This document shows, piece after piece, positions 32,966 to 43,901 of a DNA stretch of 64,000 nt. Position 1 is the stretch's first letter, and each line of letters begins with the position of its first letter. The notes under the pieces were generated by a model. It ran no database searches and was not told where the DNA came from. It was given only the letters and a program-made list of their open reading frames with translations. The stretch covers positions 62,251,956 to 62,315,955 of the forward strand of contig NC_133653.1 in assembly GCF_009905375.1 (NCBI RefSeq). The letters are read 5' to 3'. This DNA comes from Apium graveolens. Taxonomy: Eukaryota; Streptophyta; Magnoliopsida; Apiales; Apiaceae. The position numbers and the translations under genes are program-made.

Positions 32966-35092
32966 GTTATCGAATAAACCTTATTCGATTAATAGTTTTG
33001 AAAACTATATCTATATATATATATAAATATATATAATATACTCGGGAACATCGACTCCCGGTTTTAGAAAATGTTCACCTTTGGGTCCCCTATACTAAGG
33101 GTATACGCAACTACTGCTTATCCCTAGCATAGGTATTATGCAACTTATAAGCATTTGAATTGATAATAGAATATCAAGATTACAAAACAGGCATGCATAT
33201 ATATATCATATCACATGCTCCAATATATCGCAAGACTTTGCTAATAACAATCATGCACTTATCACAAGATAATGCATATACATATATACATCACAACAAC
33301 AGTATAACGGGTAGAAAACTTGCCTGAGCGACTGGGGGTGATAAATGGCTTGGGACGAGTCTGGTAACCTATAAACAACATATAAGTTGGAATTAGACCA
33401 AAGTCGCTTATGAATCTATACTTTAACCAATTAGACCCTAACGTTCGCTTTTGTGCTTAACGATTCACTTAAGTCGCTCGAGTACCCTCGGCTCCACCAT
33501 TTTTAATAAATTAACCATTAAGGGTTTTAAGGCGATTCTTTTACGAGTACCCTAACAACTGCCTAATCCACTTAACATTATTGTTTCATACCCCAATTAG
33601 TCATTTAAAGTCCTTAACCAAGGTTTCAAAGTAAGGCGAGGGGTAAGGGTTCGGTCACGAAACGCCGTTACTTAAAACGGTCGTTTCTCCTAAACCGTAC
33701 ATCGGATTCAAGCGAACCACATATCAAAACGAAACTCGTAACATGAACTATCTAATAATGGCAATGGTAAAAACCTAACAGTGAGTTCATGGGTCCTGAT
33801 ATTAAGAACAAAAACAGTCTAAAGTAAATCGGGCATTACGACGACTATGTTTACGCGATTACCAAATTTTATCCTACTCCAAATCAACCAAAAATCAATC
33901 ACAATTCAACCATACAACCAAACTCCATCCATACATCACTACAACAGCCCCAACACCTCAAGTTTTCCAATTTATATTATTCTCAAACATGAACTAAAAC
34001 TATTCTTAAGTTCTTTAACTAATAACCAAGATTTACAACTCCAAAAACATCACAAAACCAACTAATCTCTACATATTCAATCACCATGCTTCTCATGAAC
34101 TATCCTACTCATAATAAGCTCTTAATATTCAATAACAATGCTAGGTTAAGAGATTATACCTTCCTTGGTGAGTAAGAGTAACTAAGGAGCTTGGAATCAC
34201 CGTTGAAAGTCCTTACCAAAGCTTAATCTAACCAAAAACACAAGATCAAATAATTTAAATTTCTTGAAAACACTATTCACTCTCTTATTAAATGATTTAT
34301 TGAAAGAGATTGTGAAGGAATTTGGAGCTTAAACTCCTAGGATAGCCATAACTAATCATAAGGAACCTTGGATAATTACCTTGCAATTTAACAATGGTTG
34401 GATCTTGGATTTTGAAATTTTCCTCTTTGAAAAAGAAGAAAAGTCGAGAGCAAGAATGAGGGGGGAGAAGAAATGCTTCTTGTTTGGTTGCTTTCCCTTT
34501 TTGTTTTGTTAATTACCTTTTACCATGGTAAAAAATGAATGGCTTAAAATCAACCAACAACACACTTCTTTTTGTCATGCTTAGGTCATCATTCTTATGT
34601 CATCTTCCCATGCTTGTCCTCTTCTTATTGGTTTGATGACATCATCATCACTAACCTCTTTGATTAACTCCTAATTACTTGCCTGATGACCGCTGATCTG
34701 TTATACGGTTCGCTTAACTTTCGTTCTCGTTTATCGTTTGAGGGATCATACCCAGGATCTTATTACTTAAGTTCCCTTAACCTTTCTCAATACATTATAT
34801 TCCTTTTATGATCTCCTCTTATAATCCTTGAATTAAAATCCTTTTAATCCTGTTACCTTATACTCAATTCTTTCTGTATCTGGTGGATTTTCGGGAAAAA
34901 TCAAAGTGTTCGAATTTGGATTCTGACGATCTTTACATACACTTATATACCATATAGAGTGCTAATAAGATCTCAGAATATCAATAAAAGAACCCCTACA
35001 TAGTGTGGCATGAAAAGTTTTCTTATTCAGCATAATCAGCAAAAACACTATTCATAAGGGTTTCAAAAATTCCAAAAATTGGGGTTATTACA

Positions 35093-35097
35093 TTCAG
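35093..35097. repeat. Solo Tekay LTR TSD, right (TTCAG)
   Basis: Identical to 30704-30708. Confidence 0.85.
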
Positions 35098-36205
35098 TCA
35101 CTTATACTAATATAGAAAGTGTGGATATTTTTCTTAAGTACAACTATGGTTAAAATGTTTGATTGCTTTATTAGAAGTAACCATATGTTGTCAAGTTAGA
35201 ATAATTTTTATACTTATTTGCAAATTCCTGAACACTTTGATAATGGATGCAATACTCAATGGATCAAAGTATATGGAACTTAGAATATTTTTCTAAGATT
35301 GCAAACAAGACAATGTTGGTTAATTATGCTTTATTTATCGAACCAGTATTGTTTGAGATACTACAATTGTTAGGAGTTAACAATTGTATGGTATATGAAA
35401 TTGAATGCTGATATCTTTTTGATAGATAATTGGTATTTAATTCATTGATATCTTATTTTAATATTTAAAATAGGATGCAACATAATTATAGGTATCCAAA
35501 GTACTTTACAATTATCAGACAATGATACATTGTTAATATTCTGTTGCAGATAATTTTGAGATTTTAAGTTCTAGTGGATTTATATGAGTTGCTATATCTG
35601 ATAGATTCACTACAATTTGAAATTAGCAGCATAGTCATTCTTATTAAGATTATTTATCAATTAACAATATTGTTGGTAATAATTTTATAAAGATAGATTA
35701 TGGAGCTTTTGATATGAATGAGAATTGCTTAGACTTTACCCTAAGTGATCAATGTTTTTACAAAAACTCGTTCAAATTGAAAGACAAAACCTTTCTTTCT
35801 CTTCTTAATACTGCTAGATCATGAGTCTATGTCTTTTTCACATTAAAAGACATAGTTATTTATCTCTTTATGCATAAAAATAGACTCGTGCACTCGAACA
35901 GTTTTAGGAGGAAAATCAAACTTCTATCTACATTGGTGATTGCTTATTTCATTAAAATATTTTAAAATCATTATTGTACATCATTTTTCTCAAAAGATTA
36001 AATGCATATTTTTTCATTTATTATAGATCGTAAATGCATTTTATCTCTATATTGCCATATGTTCTGTGATACAGCTTCAGCCTCCAATGGCCTTCTTTCA
36101 TTGATAGTCATGAGGTTGAAAACCCACAACTTCTATCCCAGACTGTACAGAAAAACACAGAAAAAGAACCAAGCAACACTCTCTTACGACTAAAATGAAG
36201 TATGA
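35098..36205. other. Element A 3' region, right part, no gene
   Basis: AT-rich continuation of 29751-30708 across the solo LTR. It has the third, altered copy of the repeat phrase at about 35726-35750. The 63-codon ORF at 36002-36193 has no recognisable features. Confidence 0.4.
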
Positions 36206-36470
36206 ATGAGCGTGAGGGAGAAAGTACTTTAGTGCACCACATAAGGAAGGTTCTGAAGTCAACCCAGCAGCTCTGTCTCCTACAAAGTTAGGTAGTATTA
36301 AAACTGAGGCAACTGCTAGCTCCCATACATCTTCTCAAAAAGATGTAATGGCTGAAAAGGCACAAAAACAATTACTAGATTCATCCTCTCAACAGGGTGC
36401 GTCTATTGAAATTTTCCTGTCGGCCAGGGTATACGATGTAATGTCACCACTTCAAAACATAAACAATTCT
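36206..36470 (+). pseudogene. Possible post-pol ORF fragment of element A
   Basis: The plus frame is open over about 80 codons with a protein-like composition (AALSPTKLGSIKTEA, SSQKDVMAEKAQKQLLDSS). It is probably a decayed 3' ORF of a Sirevirus, but I have no firm match. Confidence 0.35.
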
Positions 36471-36827
36471 TGATGCACAAGGATATTGTACATTGTGTAA
36501 ACTAGCAGTTAACTGAATTATAAAGTTAACGTTGGTCCTTTAGTCAGTGGTAACAATTTAGATAGAAAATATTGTAACACTCTCAAGAAGAAGCTAAGCT
36601 CTTTATCAACAAAGAGCCTAAAATTTTTGTAGCAAAATATTCTTAATTTTAATATAAAAATAAATGAGTTTTGAAGAGCTGTGTTCTTTATTATTGCAAG
36701 TTTAATTTCTGCATGAACACACTTTCACTACAAGATTTAATTTACTTTGTTCAACCATAAATAGTTCAAGAAAAGCTCAAAAACACTAAAATACATTCAC
36801 CCCCTGTGTTTAATTCATTAAATAACA
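36471..36827 (+). repeat. LTR end preceding element B PBS (left border unknown)
   Basis: The right border is set by ...AATAACA at 36827, followed by AG and a PBS. TTCACCCCCTGTGTTTAA resembles Sirevirus LTR ends. I could not find a TG start, so the left coordinate is only a guess. It may be both the 3' LTR of A and the 5' LTR of B. Confidence 0.45.
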
Positions 36828-36829
36828 AG

Positions 36830-36841
36830 TGGTATCAGAGC
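36830..36841 (+). promoter_or_regulatory. Element B primer-binding site (tRNA-iMet)
   Basis: TGGTATCAGAGC is an exact iMet-type match, two bases after the LTR end and 37 bases before the gag ATG. Confidence 0.85.
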
Positions 36842-36878
36842 AAAATATGAAAGTAAACAGATTCAGAATCTCGAAAGA

Positions 36879-37015
36879 ATGAATACACAGAAAATTAAAA
36901 GCATTAAAATTCCTACCTTTAACAAAGTTAACTACACTCTTTGGAAAAAGAAAATGTTGCTGTTTGTTAGGATGGCCAATCCACTCTATATTCAGATACT
37001 CAAAAATGGGCCCAT
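36879..37015 (+). pseudogene. Element B gag, N-terminal piece, split by element E
   Basis: It starts ATG 36879 and encodes about 45 residues, including FNKVNYTLWKKKMLLF, the usual gag start (compare WKVRMTMFLEA in S3). It stops at the 5' LTR of E in mid-codon context. The reading continues at 62652, after a 5-base duplication (CCCAT here, CCCTT there). The join is in frame, so gag was open when E inserted, or nearly so. Confidence 0.8.
37011..37015. repeat. Element E target-site duplication, left (CCCAT)
   Basis: It pairs with CCCTT at 62652-62656, one mismatch, compatible with the age suggested by the LTRs. Confidence 0.65.
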
Positions 37016-38114
37016 TGTTAGTGTATACTGAAAATATTTATTTGAAGTATATACATTTATTTCTGGCCAGTTTAATTGAGAATCATTTGAATGTTTACAT
37101 GTTGTCTAATATTATATATTGTGAACAATCTAGTATCAAATGGGATACAAAATATTAGATTGTTAAATACGATTATATAATATAATAAGGTTCACAGCAC
37201 AGGTGGTGTTGGGCAATCCACTGGTATGGCTGTAGTATTATTTAGATTAGTTTATATTGACTAATAAATAATACTAGTATACTTTGTGTATATTGAACAT
37301 GATCAAATTTAGAATTGTTCCCTTAATACTGATAAAGAAGGAGAACTAAGATTCTATGCTATTATTAATGCTTAGGTTCTTAATCCGGAAATAGTAATTG
37401 ACACGTGTATATTATTTACATGCTTTGATTTATATATGAAGTAATTCTTTTGAATTATATCATTATATTTTGGGTGATGGAATTATATACATGGTGGATA
37501 TTATTTATTGAAGGAATCCTTGTCCTGATAATATTCGGGTTAATGATGTCCCCTTGAAAGCTCAAAAAGATTTAATTATGTGAACCCTGCAGGTGGAATT
37601 TATTCTGGCATAATTAAATAAAGGTTGAGTGGATGATCAAGGATAAAAGATATTAATTAAATAAATTATCAGTAATTTATTTAATTAATGGACATGCGAT
37701 ATTTTAAATATGGGGAATTTAATAAGCAAATAATATTGGAACCGAATTAATTATTTAAATTGCGGTATTAGGAAAGGTAGTGCAAATATTAATTCTTTAG
37801 TGGATTGAATTAATATTTAATTACATTGGGCTAGGCTCAAGATGTAATTATAAGGCCCAACCTAATTATCCTTGGTCCCTATTGTAGCCTATATATATTC
37901 TTATTCTCTTCTTGCTTGGGAGTGGGTGAAAAACATATTGTAGCCACCAAGAAGCAAGAAGAGAGGATAACTTGAGAAGACGGAGGCCACACTTCGCTCA
38001 AGGGAATTTGGGAATACAATAGAAGAGCGTGGAATCAACCGTTAACAAGGTGATTTTCTTTTCGTAATCTTTATCGTAAAACGTAGTAGCACCCCAAGTC
38101 CGTGGTTCCCAACA
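37016..38114 (+). repeat. Element E 5' LTR (1,099 bp)
   Basis: It starts TGTTAGTGTATACTG and ends TTCCCAACA. A TATA-like CCTATATATATTC lies near 37889. It lacks the short duplication seen in the 3' copy. Confidence 0.93.
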
Positions 38115-38116
38115 AT

Positions 38117-38128
38117 TGGTATCAGAGC
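38117..38128 (+). promoter_or_regulatory. Element E primer-binding site (tRNA-iMet)
   Basis: TGGTATCAGAGC starts two bases after the LTR end. Confidence 0.93.
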
Positions 38129-38592
38129 CTGGTAATGGGTTCTACGTTTTATGATATGATGTCTATGTCGTAATTATATATGCGTGTATATAGTGTTTTG
38201 CTTGTATTGGTTTTGATGCAGGTTGTTAATCTACTATTATGGCATGTATATTTTAATTATGTGTTTGGATCCCACGTGGTTTAATCGTGGTTAATTTTTG
38301 TTTTGGTTTCAACGTGGTTTAATCGTGGTTGTAATTTACACGAGGGTTGATCATGTTAGAATAGATTTTACAAAATTAGTTTTGTATTAGATCTATTTTT
38401 TTGTAATTGTTCCGGGTATTTTGTAACAATTATGTGCGATCGGAAATCAATTCCGGTGTTTTTTTTTGTTCCGCTGAGCAACACAAGGGGCTGCTGTTGG
38501 TGTTTGGTTCGAACAATAACCAAAATAAAAACAAAAACACAACAGACAAGGCGACTGGCGGCTGGTGCGTGGAATTCAGCAGAAACAGGGGG

Positions 38593-38712
38593 TAACGCAG
38601 GCCGAACCTGCGCAACATGCCCAGTTTGGCTGTAACGCAGGCCGAACCTGCGCAACACGCCCAGATTGGCTGTAATGCAGGTCTGGCATGCGCAACAGGT
38701 GCTGGCGGCAGA
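38593..38712 (+). repeat. 40-bp tandem array with GC hairpins
   Basis: Three units start at 38593, 38633 and 38673. The first two each contain CGCAGG-CCGAA-CCTGCG, a perfect 6-bp stem with a 5-base loop. The third is diverged. The GC content stands out in an AT-rich leader. Confidence 0.85.
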
Positions 38713-39121
38713 ATTTTTTTTTCTCAACAGCTGAAATTTTTTTCAGAGGGCCATAATAGTGGAAAATTTATTTTAATTTTTTCCATTAATTTTTTAATTA
38801 TTGCTTTAATTTATTAATTACGTGTGTCGTTAATTATGTGTGTAATTCCTTTAAAATTGCATGTTTAACATAATTAGGATGACATGGACATAAATTTTAT
38901 TTATTGCTTTAATTAAATGTTATATGTTGTTAAAATTATGTGTGTATTTTGAATGCATGATTAGACATAATTGTAACGACATAGGGCCCCATTTAATTTT
39001 AAAATTCCTCAATTTTAATAAAAATTCTAAGTGGGAGAGGGAATTAATATGAAATAAAATCTCATGGTCTCCATTATTTTTTGTATGTAATTTAACATAA
39101 AGACGAATATAAATTATATAT

Positions 39122-39581
39122 ACGTCACCCATCGTGGCATGTAATTTATGGTGTCTAGAATGTTATAGAAATTACTAGAACAAACTTCTTAAATTAATAA
39201 GTTTTAAAAAGGAATAAATACGAATTTTCTTTATTTCTGATATGGGGCGATTTTGTCAAAAACGGGTTTATCGAACTTGTAAGGCTGTGGGTATTAAGTG
39301 AGACCGATGTGACTCCTCCACTACCTGGAAATCAAACCATTGATGAATGTTGAATTGAAATATTCTATTCAAGGCAAAATTACGAAAATTGGAAGGTATA
39401 CACGCCACCCATCGTGGCGTACCAAGTTCCATAGATTTCGAATAATTTAAGATTTGATGATGGTATACACTTAGCTATGAAAAATAATATAGACCACCCC
39501 AACGTGGCATATTGTTTAGTAATAGGACCGAAGTAACATTTAAAAAAAATTAGGTGGTATACATGTCACACATCGTGGCGT
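39122..39581 (+). repeat. Four dispersed CCAC/GTGG hairpin repeats
   Basis: Similar 17-20 bp sequences lie at about 39122, 39402, 39492 and 39562. The clearest is CGCCAC-CCATC-GTGGCG (39403-39419), a 6-bp stem with a 5-base loop. The others have one or two stem changes. Each is followed by a related GYAY.. ATGGTGT or CCATAG-like text. Confidence 0.6.
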
Positions 39582-39696
39582 ACCAGAAACTTATGGTGTT
39601 TAGATGTTAGTGCATTTAATTTTAATAATTGTTAGAGGAATCAATAGCTCTTAATAATTAATGCACCCTTATTTATGTGTAATGTGATGTTTTTTT

Positions 39697-40893
39697 ATGC
39701 ATGATTCTCAGGATAAAATGGGCTTTAATCCACTATTCACCATACTTAAGGATAACAAACTTACCGGACCTAACTATATTGAATGGAAACGAAATTTAGA
39801 CATTGTGTTGACTGCTGAGGAGTACAAGTTTTGCACTTATGAACCCAAGCCTGATCAGCCTGCTGCTGATGCTCCTGAAGATGAGAAAGAGTATTATAAG
39901 CGGTGGATTAAGGCTGATGAGATGTCGCGATGTTACATTCTGGCAGCAATGTCGGGTGTTTTGCAGCATCAGCATCAGTCTATGGCCACTGCTTCGGATA
40001 TGCTCTTTAATCTCAAGGAACTTTTTGGAGATCAGAATAGGGCTGCTAGGCAAGTAGCCATGAAGGCTTTAATGAACACTCAGATGGCTGAAGGAACACC
40101 TGTAAGGGATCATGTTCTCAAGATGATGTCACATCTGAATGAGATAGAGATCCTTGGTGCTGAACTTGACGGGGAAACCCAGATTGACATTATCCTTATG
40201 AGCTTATCCAAGAGTTTTGAGTAGTTCCGCTTGAATTACAACATGAACAAGAGGCAGTATAGTCTCGCGGAACTGCTGACAGAACTTCAAGCATCTGAAG
40301 GATTATTTCGGCAGAGTGTTCAAGTGAATGTGGCTGAGAAAGGTTCTTCCTCTAAGCCGAAAGGTATTAAGAAGAAGAAAAAGGCTCAGACACAGAAAGC
40401 TGTGAAGGCAGTGGGAGTTCAGGGTGGTGTGAAAAAGCCTAAGGAAAAGTGCTTCAGATGCAAACAGTCAGGTCACTGGAAACAAGATTGTCCTCTTCCT
40501 AAGAAGATAAACAATACTGGTATATCTCTTTCTCTAGTTACAGAAACATTTATAGCGGCTATATCGACAAGCACTTGGTGTGTAGATACAGGAGCCACTG
40601 ATCATGTTTGTAATTCTATGCAGGGGTTCCAGCTATCTAGAATGCTTAGAGATGGTGAGATATACGTGTTCATGAGAGATGCTACGAAAGTAGCAGTAGT
40701 TGCAGTAGGAGTTATTCATTTATCTTTTGGTTCTGATAGGATTCTGGTTTTGAACAATTGTCTTTATGTACCTTCTTTTAGAAGGAATTTAATTTCGATT
40801 TCAAAACTTGCTTTGGATGGTTATAATATTTGTTTGGATCGTAATGTTTCTATTATGATGAATAAACGAATTATTTGTTCTGGTACATTGTAA
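39697..40893 (+). pseudogene. Element E gag and start of protease, with nonsense codons
   Basis: The gag core (39697-40224) has LTGPNYIEWKRNLDIVL, RCYILAAMSG, a Q-rich turn and ALMNTQMAEGTPVRDHVLKM. A TAG at 40222-40224 replaces a sense codon before FRLNYNMNK. The frame continues to 40893 with a basic linker, a CCHC knuckle (CFRCKQSGHWKQDC) and the protease motif CVDTGATDHVC. A second nonsense codon, TAA, lies at 40891-40893 before DNLY. Confidence 0.9.
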
Positions 40894-42162
40894 GACAATT
40901 TGTATATAATTAATCCTAGTCAACCTGCACTGCAACTGCAATTTAGGGAATTGAACAACACATCTACTAACTCTACTAAAAGAAAGGAACCTTCTAGTAT
41001 GAACCAAACATATCTTTGGCACTTGAGATTAGGTCATATTAACCTGAGGAGGATTCAAAGACTGGTAGTAGGCGGGCCTTTAAGCTCATTGGCAGTGGAG
41101 CCATTTCCAATTTGTGAATGCTGCTTGGAAGGTAAAATGACTAATAGGCCTTTCAAGGCAAAGGGGAATAGAGCCAAACAACTGTTAGAATTGGTTCACT
41201 CTGATTTATGTGGACCCATGAATATCCAAGCAAGAGGTGGTTATGAATATTTCATCACTTTCATTGATGATTATTCTAGATATGGGTACGTTTATTTGTT
41301 GCGCCGTAAGTCTGAGCGCTTTGATAAGTTCAAAGAGTACAAAGCTAAGACGGAGAAGCGACTTAATAAAAGTATCAAGTCACTACGATCAGATCGTGGT
41401 GGTGAATACTTGCTTGGAGAATTTAGGGAATATTTATCATAAAATGGTATATAATCCCAGTTAACTACACCAGGCACACCCAAGCCGAACAGTGTAACAG
41501 AGAGAAGGAACCAGACTCTTTTAGAGAGTGTTAGATCGATGATGAGTTATTCGGATTTACCCAAGTCATTTTGGGGACATGCCTTAGAGACAACAGCTTA
41601 TCTTTTGAACTTAGTACCTTCTAAGTCGGTTTCTAAAATCCCCTTAGAATTGTGGACCGGGGATAAACCGAGTCTAAGATATATTCGAATATGGGGTTGT
41701 CCAGCACATGTGCTGAACAAGAACGCGACTAAGTTAGAATCTCGTACAGAAGTAAAGTTGTTTGTAGGCTACCCCATGGGAACGGAAGGATATTTATTTT
41801 ATAGTCCGAAGAATCGGGATGTCATTGTTAGCACCAATGCAAGATTCTTAGAGGTGGACTATATAATGAATCACAAACCCATGAGTATTGTCGTTTTAGA
41901 GGAACTAGTGGGAGGGACATATAATACCCATGAAGCTATAGTACAAGTAGAACAACCACAACAAAATGTACAACTTGTCACTAATACCGCACCAATGCCT
42001 CGTCGTAGTGGGAGGGTTGTTCAACAGCCTGATAGATTCATGTTTTTGGGAGAGTCTTCAGACTTGGTCTCTGTGAACATGATGATGATCCCCGTACATA
42101 CGAAGAGGCAGTACAAGACAAAGATGCAGATATTTGGCAAAAGGCGATGGAATCTGAGATAG
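40894..42162 (+). pseudogene. Element E integrase region, broken
   Basis: The open piece 40900-41442 has the pre-integrase zinc site (LWHLRLGHIN...CECCLEGK), HSDLCGPM and LRSDRGGEYL. Two stops follow at 41440-41455 and the frame resumes through NSVTERRNQTL (catalytic E). The piece 41539-42162 holds the integrase C-part with WGCPAHV and SRTEVKLFVGYP. Near 42060-42100 the reading frame shifts relative to the RT ORF at 42147. Confidence 0.9.
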
Positions 42163-43507
42163 AATCAATGTATTCTAATCAGGTCTGGGAGCTCATGGAA
42201 CCACCCAAAGGTATAAAACCTATTGGATGTAAGTGGATCTACAAGAAAAAGAGGGGATTAGATAAAAAGGTGAAAGCCTGGAAAGCAAGACTTGTTGCGA
42301 AAGGGTATACTCAGAAAGAAGGTATCGATTATGAGGAAACCTTTTCACCGGTAGTCATGCTTAAGTCAATCCGTATTCTTTTATCTATAGCAGCTCATCT
42401 CGATTATGAGATTTGGCAAATGGATGTCAAGATAGCTTTTCTTAATGGAAGTCTTGAAGAAACCATCTATATGCAGCAACCAAAAGGATTCATTAAGGAA
42501 GGCCAAGAGCATCTGGTATGTAAGCTTAAGAGGTCTATTTATGGACTTAAACAAGCTTCTAGAGACTGGAATATTCATTTTGATCAGGCAATCCAGTCAT
42601 ATGGATTTGATCAAAGTCCAAGCGAATCGTGCGTGTATAAGAGAAGTGAAGGTAATGCAGTGGTTTTTCTAGTACTATATGTAGATGACATTTTATTCAT
42701 TGGAAACAATGTTGAGATGTTGTCATCAGTAAAGGCATGGTTGTTTAAACAATTTGACATGAAGGACTTAGGTGAAGCGACATACATCCTTGGGATCAAA
42801 GTTATAAGGGATCGCAAGAAAAGGATGCTGGCTTTATCTCAAGAGCCCTACATTGATGAAGTATTAACTCGTTTTAACATGCAGAACTCCAAGAAATGTT
42901 TTCTACCTTTTAAGCATGGAGTTGCTCTATCTAAGAAGCAGTGTCCTTCGACACCTAAGGATATAGAGAGCATGAAAGCAGTTCCTTATACTTCAGCATG
43001 TGGAAGCTTAATGTATGCTATGTTATGTACGAGGCCTGACATCTGCTTTGCTGTAGGCATGGTTAGTAGATATCAGTCGAACCCAGGTCAGGAACATTGA
43101 AGTGCAGTAAAAACTATACTCAAGTACCTGAGAAGGACTAAGGAGTATATGTTAATTTACAAGGCCTCAGATCTATTTCCTTTGGGATATACTGATTCAG
43201 ATTTCCAATCAGATAGGGATAAGAGGAAATCAACCTCGGGATATGTTTTTACTTTGGGAGGTGGAGCCGTTATATGGAGGAGTGTAAAGCAGAAATGCAT
43301 TGCAGACTCCACCATGGAGGTCGAGTACGTGGCGGCCTCTGAGGCTGCCAAGGAGGCTGTATGGTTCAGGAACTTCCTCTTGGACTTAGATGTGGTACCT
43401 AATTTGCCTAGGAGCTTGACAGTGTATTGTGATAACACTGGTGCTGTGGCAAATTCAAAGGAACCGCGAGACCACAAAGCAGCTAAACATATTGAACCTA
43501 AGTATCA
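42090..43507 (+). pseudogene. Element E reverse transcriptase and RNase H N-part
   Basis: The RT ORF 42147-43100 (317 codons) has [35 protein letters not shown] and the catalytic [12 protein letters not shown] at 43098-43100 interrupts it before SAVKTILKYLRR. RNase H continues in frame to 43507 with YTDSDF, STMEVEYVAA and YCDNTGA. The domain is cut by the Tekay insertion within PKYH. The last part is at 61308. Confidence 0.92.
43503..43507. repeat. Nested Tekay insertion TSD, left (TATCA)
   Basis: Repeated exactly at 61308-61312. Removing one copy and the insert restores the RNase H frame of E. Confidence 0.93.
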
Positions 43508-43778
43508 TGTAACACCCCCAGATCCGGGGTCAGGGATCCGGGTCGTCACGGTCTTTCTTTCCACAATATCACTTCACTTAATTAATAATAAATAACCTTA
43601 TGCTGTGACCCCACACTAACACACACCACAACCCGTTATAGTCTCAGAGATGAAATTGAAATAAGTACAAGTCCTTGAATCCACAATTAAAAGTTATTAC
43701 AACCCAAAATGATTACTTGATAAATTTACAGTTAATTGCCATTATCTGCCACAAGTTATAATTATACATAATTGATTC

Positions 43779-43901
43779 TCAAAAGTAGATGGTCTGATCT
43801 ACAGATAGATCTACCTTTGCAGCTATAGCTGCTATGATCTCAACGGGAAGGCGTGGGGCGCTTCCCACGCTCTTGCGCTGGGTCTGCTGGAGTCTGGCCA
43901 T
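43779..43901 (-). CDS. LTR-encoded 40-aa ORF with histone H3-tail-like start
   Basis: ATG at 43901 lies in the strong context AAGATGGCC; stop TGA at 43779-43781. Counting Met as 1, residues M1, A2, R3, Q6, T7, R9, K10, S11 and G13 equal those of plant histone H3. A-P-R follows after a one-residue gap: 12 of the first 18 positions. K10 here corresponds to H3 K9. The upstream leader TCATCACACAACAACAG is shared with the other Tekay LTR copies, which carry an ORF at the same place (48332-48478, 58057-58203, 30958-31104). The C-terminal part (IIAAIAAK, DQTIY) matches IDAAVAE and DQIYLY of those copies. It may be a leader ORF, a captured histone fragment or chance; expression is not shown. Confidence 0.4.
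   Translation of the reverse strand: MARLQQTQRKSVGSAPRLPVEIIAAIAAKVDLSVDQTIYF

Larger units (their letters stand above)
30709..35092 (-). repeat. Solo LTR of Tekay-type chromovirus (4.4 kb)
   Basis: On the plus strand it runs from TGTAACACCCCC to GGGGTTATTACA. On the minus strand this is TGTAATAACCCC...GTGTTACA, the orientation of the full-length element at 44552. A perfect TSD TTCAG flanks it and no internal region is present, so it is a solo LTR left by LTR-LTR recombination. It aligns with the other Tekay LTRs for almost its whole length but is more diverged, and is therefore older. It holds a 56-bp tandem array and a 48-codon ORF. Confidence 0.92.
38129..39696 (+). other. Element E 5' leader with hairpin and tandem repeats
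   Basis: There are 1.57 kb between PBS and gag ATG without supported coding. It contains a 19-bp direct repeat ACGTGGTTTAATCGTGGTT (38274 and 38312), a 40-bp tandem array (38593-38712) and four dispersed hairpins around CCACCCATCGTGG. Such a leader may hold packaging or dimerisation signals. Confidence 0.6.

Noticed and set aside
33847..34065. 72-codon ORF in the solo Tekay LTR
   Set aside because: Low-complexity Asn/Gln/His/Ile composition; the same stretch is not open in the other LTR copies.
38368..38818. Overlapping ORFs on both strands in the element E leader
   Set aside because: They result from the GC-rich tandem array, are mutually overlapping and have no recognisable motifs. The stretch is better explained as a structured leader.
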